Positions 15,101 through 24,487 of a stretch of 64,000 bases of DNA are shown here, in pieces. The notes under the pieces are model-generated. The model made no database searches. It worked only from the letters and a program-made list of their open reading frames with translations, and was not told the origin of the DNA. Position 1 is the stretch's first letter; each line of letters begins with the position of its first letter. The position numbers were made by a program, and so were the translations under genes. The DNA is from Whitmania pigra (lineage: Eukaryota; Annelida; Clitellata; Hirudinida; Haemopidae). The DNA lies in the NCBI GenBank assembly GCA_021613335.1, contig JAJTWR010000481.1, positions 2,538,501-2,602,500 of the forward strand. Direction: 5' to 3'.

Positions 15101-18100
15101 TGACTTGACTTCTACTGACCTTGTTCTGGCCATAGATGAGACGGGCAATGGTCTGAGGGCGAGACTCAGAGACCTCCACGACTGCCTCGAGGGAATCGTC
15201 CTTCTCCGACAACATCTTAACTTTGCTGAGTTCGTTCTAAAAGAAAGCAGATTAAATGAAGTAGCAAAGTAAGTACAAGAAACAAAACGGCACCTTAAGT
15301 TATGTTAAAAGGTAAAGTGATCAAATGATTCAAAGCAAGACTACCACTAATTTGCACTTAAATCTCGATAATAATTGGTTTGTTTATTAATGACTTGACG
15401 TATTTGAAAGAAAATAAATTATAAATCGAGCAAGAGACATACGCATTTAGCTTTCAAGTTTATTATCGTCTGCTCAGTCATTGCAATTTCCCCATCGATT
15501 TTGTTCATCTTCTGCTGCAGATCTTTGGACAAGACTTTGTTGGGGTCTGACGATGACAATAAATAGCCCAGCATTTCCCCACCTGGGCCAACGGATGGAT
15601 ATCCACCAGGAATGGTCATGATCTTCCTGTACTCGTTCTGCAAATTCAGAAATGAATAAAACAAAGGAAATGAAGAACATTGGAGATACTGTCAAAAGCC
15701 ATCCCAAAACCAAGACATTAGCTAGCTATAACAGCCCCTAACCAACAGCTTGACATGTTGAAGTGAGAATGTAATTTCATACTTCAAGTTCTTTAGAATC
15801 CACTGGTGGAAAGCCTGTCCTCATTTTCTTCCTGTCTTTGTCCTCAGATTTGGCAATATCAGACCAGGAACGTTTCTGTCCTTTGATGTCGGGATCATCG
15901 TTTTCAGGAAAGCCTCTGATAGGTGGCGGGGCTTGAATTGGAGACAACGTTGGCGGACCATAAGGAATCCAAGGTTGACTCGACTGTTGTTGTTGCTGTT
16001 GTTGTGATCGTCTGCTGTAGAACAATCGCGAGACGCAATAAATAATGTAACTGTTGATTTAATAATATAACTATTAATTTAATTTGCCCTGCTCAGTGTA
16101 ACATGATACTTCTGAGAAAAACTGGATGCCACGTCACACGTGCCCAAAATAATTCAATGTGAAAAGAAAGGAGAGTACATACAAGTATATACTTAGAGAA
16201 AGCAAAAGTAAACATTTTACTTCTCCTGCATAGGCGTGGCCCATCCAGATCCTCCTTCTCTGTTCAGTTCTTGTATGTTATTTTCTGCCTCTTGTGACTA
16301 TCCAACAAACAAACAACAGTAACAAGTCAGTAACTCATACAGCACAGAGAGACAACAATTTGACCCACGTAAACTAGAACCAAGTACTCGGCCAAACGCG
16401 CAACCAGAACCAGACAACGGGACACACATCCGACCGGTCGATTCAGGCCTAGAACTTCGAACTGCGCGAATGGCACACGCAAGCACACGTGTGATTAATC
16501 ACTATTTACACTTCGTTGGAAGGCCAAAGTCATTCATTTTAATATTCAATTTAATGCTAGGTAATAAAAAGCCTTCATAAACTTACAATTCTTAAGTTAT
16601 ATTTCTTACCACCGTTGAGGTGGGCGAAGCCTGTGTGACAGGAGCAGGAAAAAGTAAGAAATGAGTAAGGTGAAGTATCACAAAGGAGTCAAATTAAGAA
16701 GTTCTTAATAGCTTTCACATGACTTAATTAAAGATTAGTTTCTGAAGGACTTCATTTGGATAAAGCCACTTCCTTGACATTGTCAATTCGAAGAACGACA
16801 ATCAGAAACTATTGGTAAACGTAACCGAAACTCTCAACTCAACAATGGGATTAACAATGGGATCATTCAAAAGAAAGAACTTGTTCGTCACTTAGGTAAT
16901 TTTACAGCAAGAAGTTCATCAAAGGAGACTAAAAACAAAGACAGACTCAATAATAAGGCATAATAATAGTGCTGAAAATATATCTATTTATAGTTCAAGG
17001 ATGTAGTGGATAATTGAAGACGATGATTCAAAAAGCCGCGAAAATCCTTTGTTTTTCTTCGGCAGACGTGGTCTGGTCCCAATCGATACGTAATGGCGGA
17101 ATTCTCTCATTAATTATATGCAGTTCCCAGCAACCGGTGACAGACTGCCCTGCATGGAGGAGATAGACATAAACAAAACAACATCTTTCCATCCATCCAT
17201 CCACCCACCAACAGCAGCTGAACCAACGCCGAGAACCAACAGACCGCACGGACACGAAACTCGTTTCGCGTGCTTAAATGTGTTAATGGCATTACGAACG
17301 CATCAAACGTTGTGGAATATGCCATGCCATGACAAACATGACGAATGACGTCTGGTTTCTCAAAATAACACGAACTGCACCTTTCTGGAGCTTCGACAAA
17401 AAAAAGAAAGAAACAAACTCAAAAGTATTTCCACAAGCAAAAATTCTTTCAAAATTTTCTAACCATTTGGCAGAACAAAATCGATCATACCGAGGAGGAG
17501 AAATAATAACAGAAACAACAACAATAAGAATAATAATAATAAGAAGAAGAATTTTGAAGACTAAAGGTCACATCCACTAAACAATTATGACAAGCAGACC
17601 TCAAATGCAGAGAAAAAGAACGATAAAAATATGCACAGCCCAGATCCAGGCCAGAGAAGTTCAAAAATTTCCACACTAACAGCACTGGCAAAGTCCATAA
17701 ATTACTTGTGGCATCTCGGTAATATCTAATATCGAAAATAAAAATAACTAATAACAGTTGAAGTCTGCTTTTGAGATCTGAAATTTCGTTTATTCCAAGA
17801 CTCAAATAAATGTCAAGGATTTTTATTATAAAACTTCTGCTGTTTGTTTGTATTGTTTGTATTGTTGTTCCTGATCTTTGAAGTCTTCAAAGCACATTGA
17901 AAACACCTTTCCAGTTCTTAATTCAATTAAATCTATCTGAAAGCTTTTATGTCATCTTTCATTATAATTCGAAAATATTTCTTAAAAGAGAGAAGGCAAG
18001 TCATAGTAAATGAGCTAGGTTTGTGCTTAAAATGTGGCATGAAATAAAATTTAGTTGAAATGACTCTAGGTTTACAATGAAGTTGTTAAAAATTCTGCAT

Positions 18101-18534
18101 AGAATATAAATTGTAAATGAATCAAAAGTAACTCAATAGATTAAATTTTAATTAGAAAATTAAAAATAAGCATAAATATAACGCAAATGTTTATTGTTAT
18201 TGTTATTATGTTTGTCAGTCACTATGGTTTTTTTATGAGATTGCTTTTGACCCTATTGGGAATTAACCTAAAAACAATGGGGCTGTTCAATAAAATAAAT
18301 CCGGTACCAAATCAAGCTATGTCAAATGTAAAAACCCTAGTCCATTCATCCAAACCTTCAAAATGTCTAATAACAACAAACCTGCAAACCCACAAAATTT
18401 CTGGAATTCTGAGCAATATCCATCAAATTGGCTTGATGAGAGCCGTGAAGATGTGGAACGAATTCCTGGTTATAATGAACGAGTGTGGGGCTCGCACTAG
18501 CCACAGAATTAGACATGTTAGGCGCTGATGACAT
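65..18534 (-). CDS. NCOR: Nuclear receptor corepressor (NCoR/SMRT/SMRTER family), 21 exons, 3' end outside window
   Basis: Scaffold of the NCoR/SMRT-HDAC3 repressor complex, acting in the nucleus. Exons read on the minus strand: 18534-18382 (start ATG), 16630-16610, 16297-16221, 16014-15783, 15637-15443, 15236-15120, 13380-13324, 12659-12607, 9127-9061, 8835-8750, 8539-8453, 8264-8177, 7565-7350, 5020-4907, 4789-4749, 4673-4310, 2927-2861, 2698-2430, 2346-2180, 2072-about 1658, 1310-65. All junction phases agree over about 1377 codons. Family landmarks in order: a coiled-coil segment (about residues 200-226), PLYNQPSD (about 285), the deacetylase-activating domain, SANT1 with LWTTAESEIFAEKY and FYYLTKKAANYK (about 450-505), an acidic VATLSADEG stretch, a GSITKGTS repeat (about 1062) and a CoRNR box LIEAIIYLQI after MTAAN (about 1283). 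The donor near 1658 is inferred from phase only. The last intron begins at 64, so the C-terminus is missing. No SANT2 was found. Confidence 0.93.
303..356 (-). other. CoRNR box in the corepressor receptor-interaction region
   Basis: The encoded segment MTAANLIEAIIYLQINRS fits the extended CoRNR pattern (L/I)xx(I/V)Ixxx(I/L) and has the same TAAN-type lead-in as a receptor-interaction motif of vertebrate NCoR/SMRT. In the family this amphipathic helix docks on unliganded nuclear receptors. It lies in the large exon 1310-65, about 70 codons before the exon's donor. Confidence 0.8.
2928..4309 (-). other. Corepressor intron where a SANT2 exon would be expected
   Basis: This 1.4-kb intron lies between phase-0 exons ending ASSE and starting VEQNIQ. 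Reading the minus strand in all frames I see no tryptophan-containing SANT-like segment, only AT-rich sequence and a short (CAA/AAT)n stretch near 3600-3650. Confidence 0.5.
5094..5153. repeat. (AAT)n microsatellite
   Basis: About 60 bp of AAT units in a corepressor intron. The poly-Leu minus ORF here is its translation. Confidence 0.9.
6040..6160. repeat. (ACAATT/ACAAGT) minisatellite in a corepressor intron
   Basis: Repeated ACAAGTACAATTACAATTGC-type units. Read on the plus strand they give an Asn-Tyr-rich ORF that is not a gene. Confidence 0.8.
6441..6547. repeat. (ATC)n/(ATT)n microsatellite
   Basis: ATC units passing into a pure ATT tract, inside a corepressor intron. Confidence 0.9.
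11320..11446. repeat. (GAT)n microsatellite with GAC/GGT variants
   Basis: About 125 bp. The poly-Met (plus) and poly-Ile (minus) ORFs derive from it. Confidence 0.9.
12082..12155. repeat. (AAT)n microsatellite
   Basis: AAT tract in the large corepressor intron, read as poly-Tyr on the minus strand. Confidence 0.9.
13381..18381 (-). other. 5' introns of the corepressor gene
   Basis: Introns lying between exons 1 and 7. They include 16631-18381 (about 1.75 kb) and 13381-15119 (about 1.74 kb). They are AT-rich with (ATT)n and (CAA)n stretches. A 17028-17255 minus ORF sits here but has no family match. A GC-rich hairpin occurs at 14556-14579. Confidence 0.6.
16610..16630 (-). other. 21-bp microexon of the corepressor
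   Basis: CACACAG precedes and GTAAGAA follows a 21-base block encoding ASPTSTV. It joins the first coding exon (phase 0) to the exon 16297-16221 (phase 0), so inclusion or skipping leaves the frame intact. It may be alternatively spliced. Confidence 0.6.
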
Positions 18535-19263
18535 GATCTAGTCGGTAAAGATAAAAACTAACAACCTACAATAAAACCAATGAGAAAAGTAAGAACTAGT
18601 TTTGAATCCAACGTCAAATTTGAATAAAATTTACTTTAATAAAGTTTCATTCCTCGCGATCGATTATTTATCGATGCTAAAAGCACAATTTGAACAAACC
18701 CCGGTCTGGAGTAAAATTCCGAATAATAGCGCTAGAGAAAAAACGATATGGTTTATCTATAACGCATAAAGTCAGATGTCAACAAAACTCGTATGCATTA
18801 TTTAAAACTTTTAACACTTAAAAATGCACCACGGCCGACTAAACATCTACTTTCGTAAAAGAATTAATCTATTGGCGTGTTTGTAAATATAATTAATTAA
18901 CAATAACAGCCAGAACGGCATAGTACACAGGCGCACGAGCTGGTTCCCGATAAAAAAAAAAGTAAGTCACGTGAATTCCTTGAACTTGACCTCAGAATAC
19001 ATTCTTGAATTTTTCTAAGTAAAAATTTATTCAATTAAATATTTACATAATTAAGCAATAAAATATGACGTTTTCTGTTCAGAAAATGTTATCCAAATAT
19101 TGGTGCTTATCTCTTGTCTTAAATACATATTTAATAAACAAAAAAGTTGTTAAAATTTAATTTAAATGATAAGGGACCATTGCAGGTAAAGCAATTTGTG
19201 TTCGTTAACAACGCGGTGGTAGCGAAGTTGTGGTTGAAGTTGTCCAATTTTACTTACTAAATC
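18535..19263. promoter_or_regulatory. Bidirectional promoter region, corepressor / CEP83
   Basis: Only about 730 bp separate the two start codons, which point away from each other, so both promoters must lie here or overlap the 5' UTRs. A perfect TCACGTGA palindrome is at 18967-18974. A GC-richer block near 19200-19240 directly precedes the CEP83 start. No TATA box is evident for either gene. Confidence 0.6.
18967..18974. promoter_or_regulatory. TCACGTGA E-box (M-box/CLEAR-like)
   Basis: The eight-base palindrome, in context GTCACGTGAA, matches the preferred site of MiT/TFE bHLH-zipper factors and also USF/Myc-type E-box factors. It sits in the shared promoter. Binding is inferred from the motif only. 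Confidence 0.4.
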
Positions 19264-22200
19264 ATGGATGGTTTGGGAGACAATATCACCACCAGTAACT
19301 TTGGTGAGAAATTACCCCAAATTATCCGCGAAAATGAATTACAAAAGACTATTGCGGACGAAAGAATGAGAGCTGAACAGCATAAGTCAAATTACCAAAC
19401 ATTGAAATTGGATTATTTGAGGTAAGATTACTTCATATTTTTTTACGGAGTTTTAGTTTAAGGAAAACGTTTTTGTTTAAAGGCTTCAGCAAGATTTTTC
19501 TTCTCTTCAAAAGACTTTTGAAGATATGAATGTCTTGAGAGAGAAAGACAAAAGTTTGCTGGAACAAGCAAGACAGGAAATAATTAAAAAAATTAAAGAA
19601 AATGAAAACTTAAAATCTCAGGTGCATGCTCATTCATATTTTCATTGGTCATGTCATGCAAGGCTTCATTGCATGTTTCCAGATTTTAGATCCCCAGAAA
19701 ATAAAAATAATCCAGTTGCAAGTTGAAGAAGAGATTGAAGGTTCCTATAAAGACAAATTTAAGCAACACCAAAAAGATTATGAGGCTTTGAGAAGTGAGC
19801 ATAACAAGTTGAAGACTGAACACATATTCCTCAAGTCTGAATATGAAAATGATCGAAAGCAGTATTTGAGCATGCTGGAGGAGAACAAGATGAAATATGA
19901 GGCTGAGGTTAATTTCTTTGTTATTTGATTGCTTGCTGTCAAATTGTCTTTTAAAACCAATTATCATGAACTTATTAAAGTTGTACTATTACTTCAACCA
20001 TCCAAGTAAGCCAACAGCTGTCTGTGATGAACCATACAAATGTAATACTTAAACAAGCCATACAAATGTAATACATAATCAAATAATCTAATAAACTGCA
20101 CTTTCATCAGCACTTTCAAGGCTCTTTCGTTAGTTATTTTCAGATGTCCGCCTTAAAGCAAGAAAGACAATCAAAGTTGATGCAGCAGAGCGAAGACTCC
20201 CTCGATGATTTCAAGCAGTTGAAAGAACTCGAGCACAAGAACACGCAACTCGTGTGCAGAGTGAAAACCCTCGAGCAGGAAAATCTGGAGCTGAGAGGAC
20301 AAAAGAGTTATTCCGGATTGCAAGTTGATTCCATTAACAGGGTCAACTCAAAGGTCATTACAGAATATCAGTCAACCATCAAGGCTTTTGAGGTCTGCTT
20401 TGAAAATAAAAACTATTATTAGTAGTTGATTTTTTAAGGTGCCGCATGCATAGTGTCAAAAGCACCACTATTGACACATGCTCAGCAATTACAGAAACAT
20501 ACATGTTTGCTCAAATAATTTAAAAAAAAAATTAAACATAAATAACCAATTGTGACGGAAGCCAACATTTTGATCAGATCGAGAGGCAGATGATGAAGTC
20601 ACAAATTGATAACTTGCACAAAGAATTGCTTAAAATCTCGGAAGAGAAGAATCAGGCGATCATCCAAAGGCTGGAGCTGGACAAGCGAATCACATTACTG
20701 AATAACAGGATGGAGGAAGCAGAACAGGAGCACAAGAAGGAAGTCTACGACACGAGGGTCTGCATGCTCAAAGAAAGAGGAAGTCTTGAGGAGGACCTAA
20801 ATTCTATGAAAGTTCTTTTCGAAGGTTGGTTTGGTTTTATTTTATTTTTTTTTTATTTTATTGAATATTGCTTAAAGTAAAGCACAAGCAATTTAGATTG
20901 AGGTAACGTTAGAGTCATTATTTGCTTTTTGAAATGCTAATCTATCACACCAGACGCAAAAAGCGAATTGGAGGTCTTGCGTGAAACGGTCCAAGACCTC
21001 GAGAGTTCCTTGTTGGAGAAGGAAAAAGAGGGAATCAGGAAAGTTCAACTCACAAAAGAAGAACATTGGAATCTGATTCATCAGTTGGACACTCAAAAGT
21101 AATTTGTTTTATTAATTATTTATTTAGTTATTATTGTTAACATATTGTGAATATCTAAAGCATGAATGTTGTTTGTATTTATCCACTTTTTTGATTGCCT
21201 TATGTTATTTAAGGCTCGAATTAACAATGACTTAACGTGAATCTTGAATGTTCAAAGCTTGCATTAACCTGCACCTTTTTAAGGATTGCATTGGAAGCAA
21301 AACTGTCGGAGCAAGAAAAGATAAGTAAAGAACTTCAAGCCGAACGAGACCAGGCTTTAGAGAATTTCGAAGGAAAAGCTCGCGAACTTGACGACATGCA
21401 AGAAGGATTTGAGAAGGAGATTGAGAGACTCAAGTAAATGTCTTATTGAATTAAATGTATTAAATGTGACAACACAATTGAAGATTTATTTTTAACGAGC
21501 ATTTAATTTGTTATTTCAAATAACCTTACTAAAAGAATAAAATAGTTAACGAATAATGACATTATTTAATTTAAATACACATTTTAGGGGCAAACTAGTC
21601 AATCAAGAAATTCTTCTCGATCAATTAGAGAAGGAAAAAGTTGAAACTTCAAGTTTAAAAAACCGATTGGTGCATTTGGAATCAAAGTTCAAAGCCTTTA
21701 CAGAAGGCGAGATGGAATTGTTGGATCAAAATGCAAGCCTGGAAAAACAGGTTTATTTCTGTTGGATCGGATAAGCCACTCAAAGACGCTTTATTAAATT
21801 GCTTAATAATTACATTTTTGAGTTATTAAAAGAATTTTTTTGGGTCACAAAATCAACATACTTTTACTCCACTTACATAGCACCATAAGAATGTAAGAAT
21901 AGCATCAGAGATACTATTTTGACCATTTATTTGGTCATCCATTCCAAGGTTCTATTTTGGCCTTGCAAACTGGGATGCAAACAAGCTTCTGAGCTAATTT
22001 GCAGTCCGATGATGATGATAACGATGATGATGATGATGATGATGATGTTGTCCAATATTTGACACAGGTTGCTGAACTGAGCAAAGAACGACAAACTGCA
22101 ATGAAGGAGGAAGGCAAAACCAGGGAAGCAATGGAGAAGGAATTTTCGGAAAGACTTTCAGTGCTCATGGAGGAGAAATGTTGTCTGCTTTCTCAACTTG

Positions 22201-23300
22201 ATGAGCTGAAGAATCATGTACAATTGCTTCAGAGGAAGATGATGAGCAATGCTCAGTTATATAAAGAGGTTCTGATAGTTTTACTTCTGCTGCAAATTTA
22301 TGATAAATATAAATAAATAAATTTGTAATAATCAGTTTTAAGTGTATTATTTATTATTATTTTTAGCATTATTTTTACTCATTCAAGATTAATTAGATGG
22401 AAAAATCCTGTAATAGAATTTTGAAGTTTGTTTGAAATTTTTTTTGAGATATTATTTCTTTCTAAGTTTATTTCAAATTAAATTTTCAGAAAAAGATGAG
22501 ATTGAAGAGAATTCTTCACAAATACAAACAACAACTCTCAGGTTTGGCTTTCAAACTGGATCAAGATGGTCAAGAAGATAAACGGTTTTAAACATTTTGA
22601 TTTAAAAATAATGCATTTACAAACTCAAAGTAAAGTACAAAATAAATGTTAGCACAAATCAGTGAGCTTCCAGAAATGAATTCTATTTTACTTTCACTTT
22701 CAGAACCCAGGAGACTTCAGGTGATGTTGAAATGTTGAGGAGCAGATTGGGGATGTTATTGAAGAAGAACCAAGAGTTTTGGAACCTTTTGACCTCAACA
22801 AAAGTTCAGGAAAAATTAATTGGAGGTCTTCCTTTTGCCAGTGTTTCATATGATTTCCTGCCCTACTCCAATGGAAATCTTGTAAGGAAATCTTGCCATG
22901 AAATACTTATCAATGACAATGTTTGGTCTTGGTTTTGCAATGTTCTTGTTCCTGTTAAGCTTAAGAACATGCCCGTTTTGATAACATTTGAAAAGTATAT
23001 TTTGTTCACCTTATTCTGAGAATAACTCTTTAGCATGCTAGTCATACTTCCAGAATCTCTAGTCATGTGACCAATTAACATTCCTGGTCTAAATCTGTTA
23101 ATAATTTGTTAATTAAATCTAGTTATTCAATAATTAGCCAAGGCCAATTTGAACGACTTCAAGAATTCTATTACTTTTTTCTGTTATTAATGCTTAATTT
23201 CTTTTCTTTGGAGGAGTGGACCAACTTAAAGAAGAAGATGGAAGACATGGATGAGAAACTGAGGCTCCAGCTGGAAGAAATCCAAGGAAGAAATTCATGA
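19264..23300 (+). CDS. CEP83: Centrosomal protein of 83 kDa (CEP83/CCDC41), 12 exons
   Basis: Coiled-coil protein of the centriole distal appendages, needed in the family for docking mother centrioles to membrane and starting ciliogenesis. Exons: 19264-19421, 19483-19621, 19683-19907, 20144-20392, 20578-20824, 20954-21098, 21284-21433, 21588-21750, 22068-22268, 22490-22584, 22704-22881, 23214-23300. Phases agree throughout and give 678 residues, against about 700 in human CEP83. Diagnostic matches are DERMRAEQHKSNYQTLK near residue 35, ILDPQKIKIIQLQ near 100 and HIFLKSEYENDRKQYLSML further on. Nearly the whole protein is charged heptad-like coiled coil, with a short C-terminal coil ending EEIQGRNS. 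The donor at 22584 (ACG|GTTTTA) is weak but is fixed by phase and by the next exon. It is head-to-head with the corepressor and tail-to-tail with the bHLH gene. Confidence 0.9.
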
Positions 23301-23496
23301 GGATGTTTCTCGTCATCTGGCAGGACGTACAAATCCTTCCATAGACAAAGCACCTGAACAATCACCTGTGTTTAACTCAAAAGTTGAGTGTGTTTGTCAC
23401 ATTTGTCCAGATCATTGCTCGAATAACTTAGTTTTATTTTGACCTCTGAGGCTGGCGCTTCAATTCTCACAAAAATCCCTCTTCCCTTAGTCAACC

Positions 23497-23502
23497 AATA
23501 AA
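23497..23502 (+). terminator. Polyadenylation signal of CEP83
   Basis: AATAAA about 200 bp after the CEP83 stop codon. It is followed within 50 bp by the opposing signal of the minus-strand gene, so the two transcripts end almost on top of each other. Confidence 0.6.
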
Positions 23503-23544
23503 AAAATGGACCATTCCATTGAATCATATTTCTTCCCACATACC

Positions 23545-23550
23545 TTTATT
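23545..23550 (-). terminator. Polyadenylation signal of the bHLH-zipper gene
   Basis: TTTATT on the plus strand, which is AATAAA on the minus strand, about 940 bp after the stop codon at 24488. It implies a long 3' UTR covering 23.55-24.49 kb. Nothing else coding was seen in that stretch. Confidence 0.5.
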
Positions 23551-24487
23551 TAAAAACAAAATGACAAGCTTCTTTGTAAAAAAAAAAAAAGATGGTACAA
23601 AATTGTATGAAAGTGCTAAAAATGCCTGGATGAATCAGGAAATACTGACTTTTGGAAGTGATCTGTTAAGTGATTACAATCGGTGATAAGAGGAACATGT
23701 TGCCCCAAAAATGTTCAAACAAAGATATCCCTTCAATGATCTTTCAAGATAGAAAATAGCCCTAATCAGAGAATGAATTCAATTTAAATCTTATTTTATC
23801 TGGGCTCACGAATCCAAAATTGCAAAGAAAAACAAAAACTGAAACTGAAGAGCAAAAACGGAGTAATGACACAACTTACAAGCTAGGACCTGATTTGAGG
23901 TTAAGTCATGTTGAAATAAAAATACCTCATCACAGCCTGGCATGGAAAGATTTGGGATCACAGTTTGGAGTGCAATAGGCAATTCAGATGAGCAAGTCAA
24001 GGAATTCAAGCATCAACATTGAAATCAATAACAATTTAACAGCAAACGAGGATGATGTGTTCCGCAATGTATTGTGCCATGAATTGAAAGTTGCTCGGAC
24101 ATGTTTCACTTTGCTTTAGTGAATTAATCAGAATTGAAGAATTTCTTTCCCCAAACTCATCAAAACATGTTTTAAACAAGAAAATGTCATTTCATTTCAA
24201 ACACATAACGTTGAATCATGTTTTGTTGAAAATGTATATATATATATACAAAAACAATTGTCAATTAATTGAGCTAGTCAATGAATACAAATTGCGGAAT
24301 GTAAAGAACATTCCATTTGTAGCGCAGTACAAAATCAAGAGTTTACGATAAAAAAAAACGCTTGTCCCTGCAGCAGATTCAGTGCAATATCTGCAAAAAA
24401 CAGGCCTCGAGATTGTCAAAAAGGTTCAATATAGTGAATACTGCTAGGAGATGGAAAAAGCAGAACATTATTGTCCGGAATTTCCAC

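Noticed and set aside
17028..17255. Minus-strand ORF ending EEKQRIFAAF inside a corepressor intron
   Set aside because: The flanking exons already join in phase without it, and it has no good acceptor or family match.
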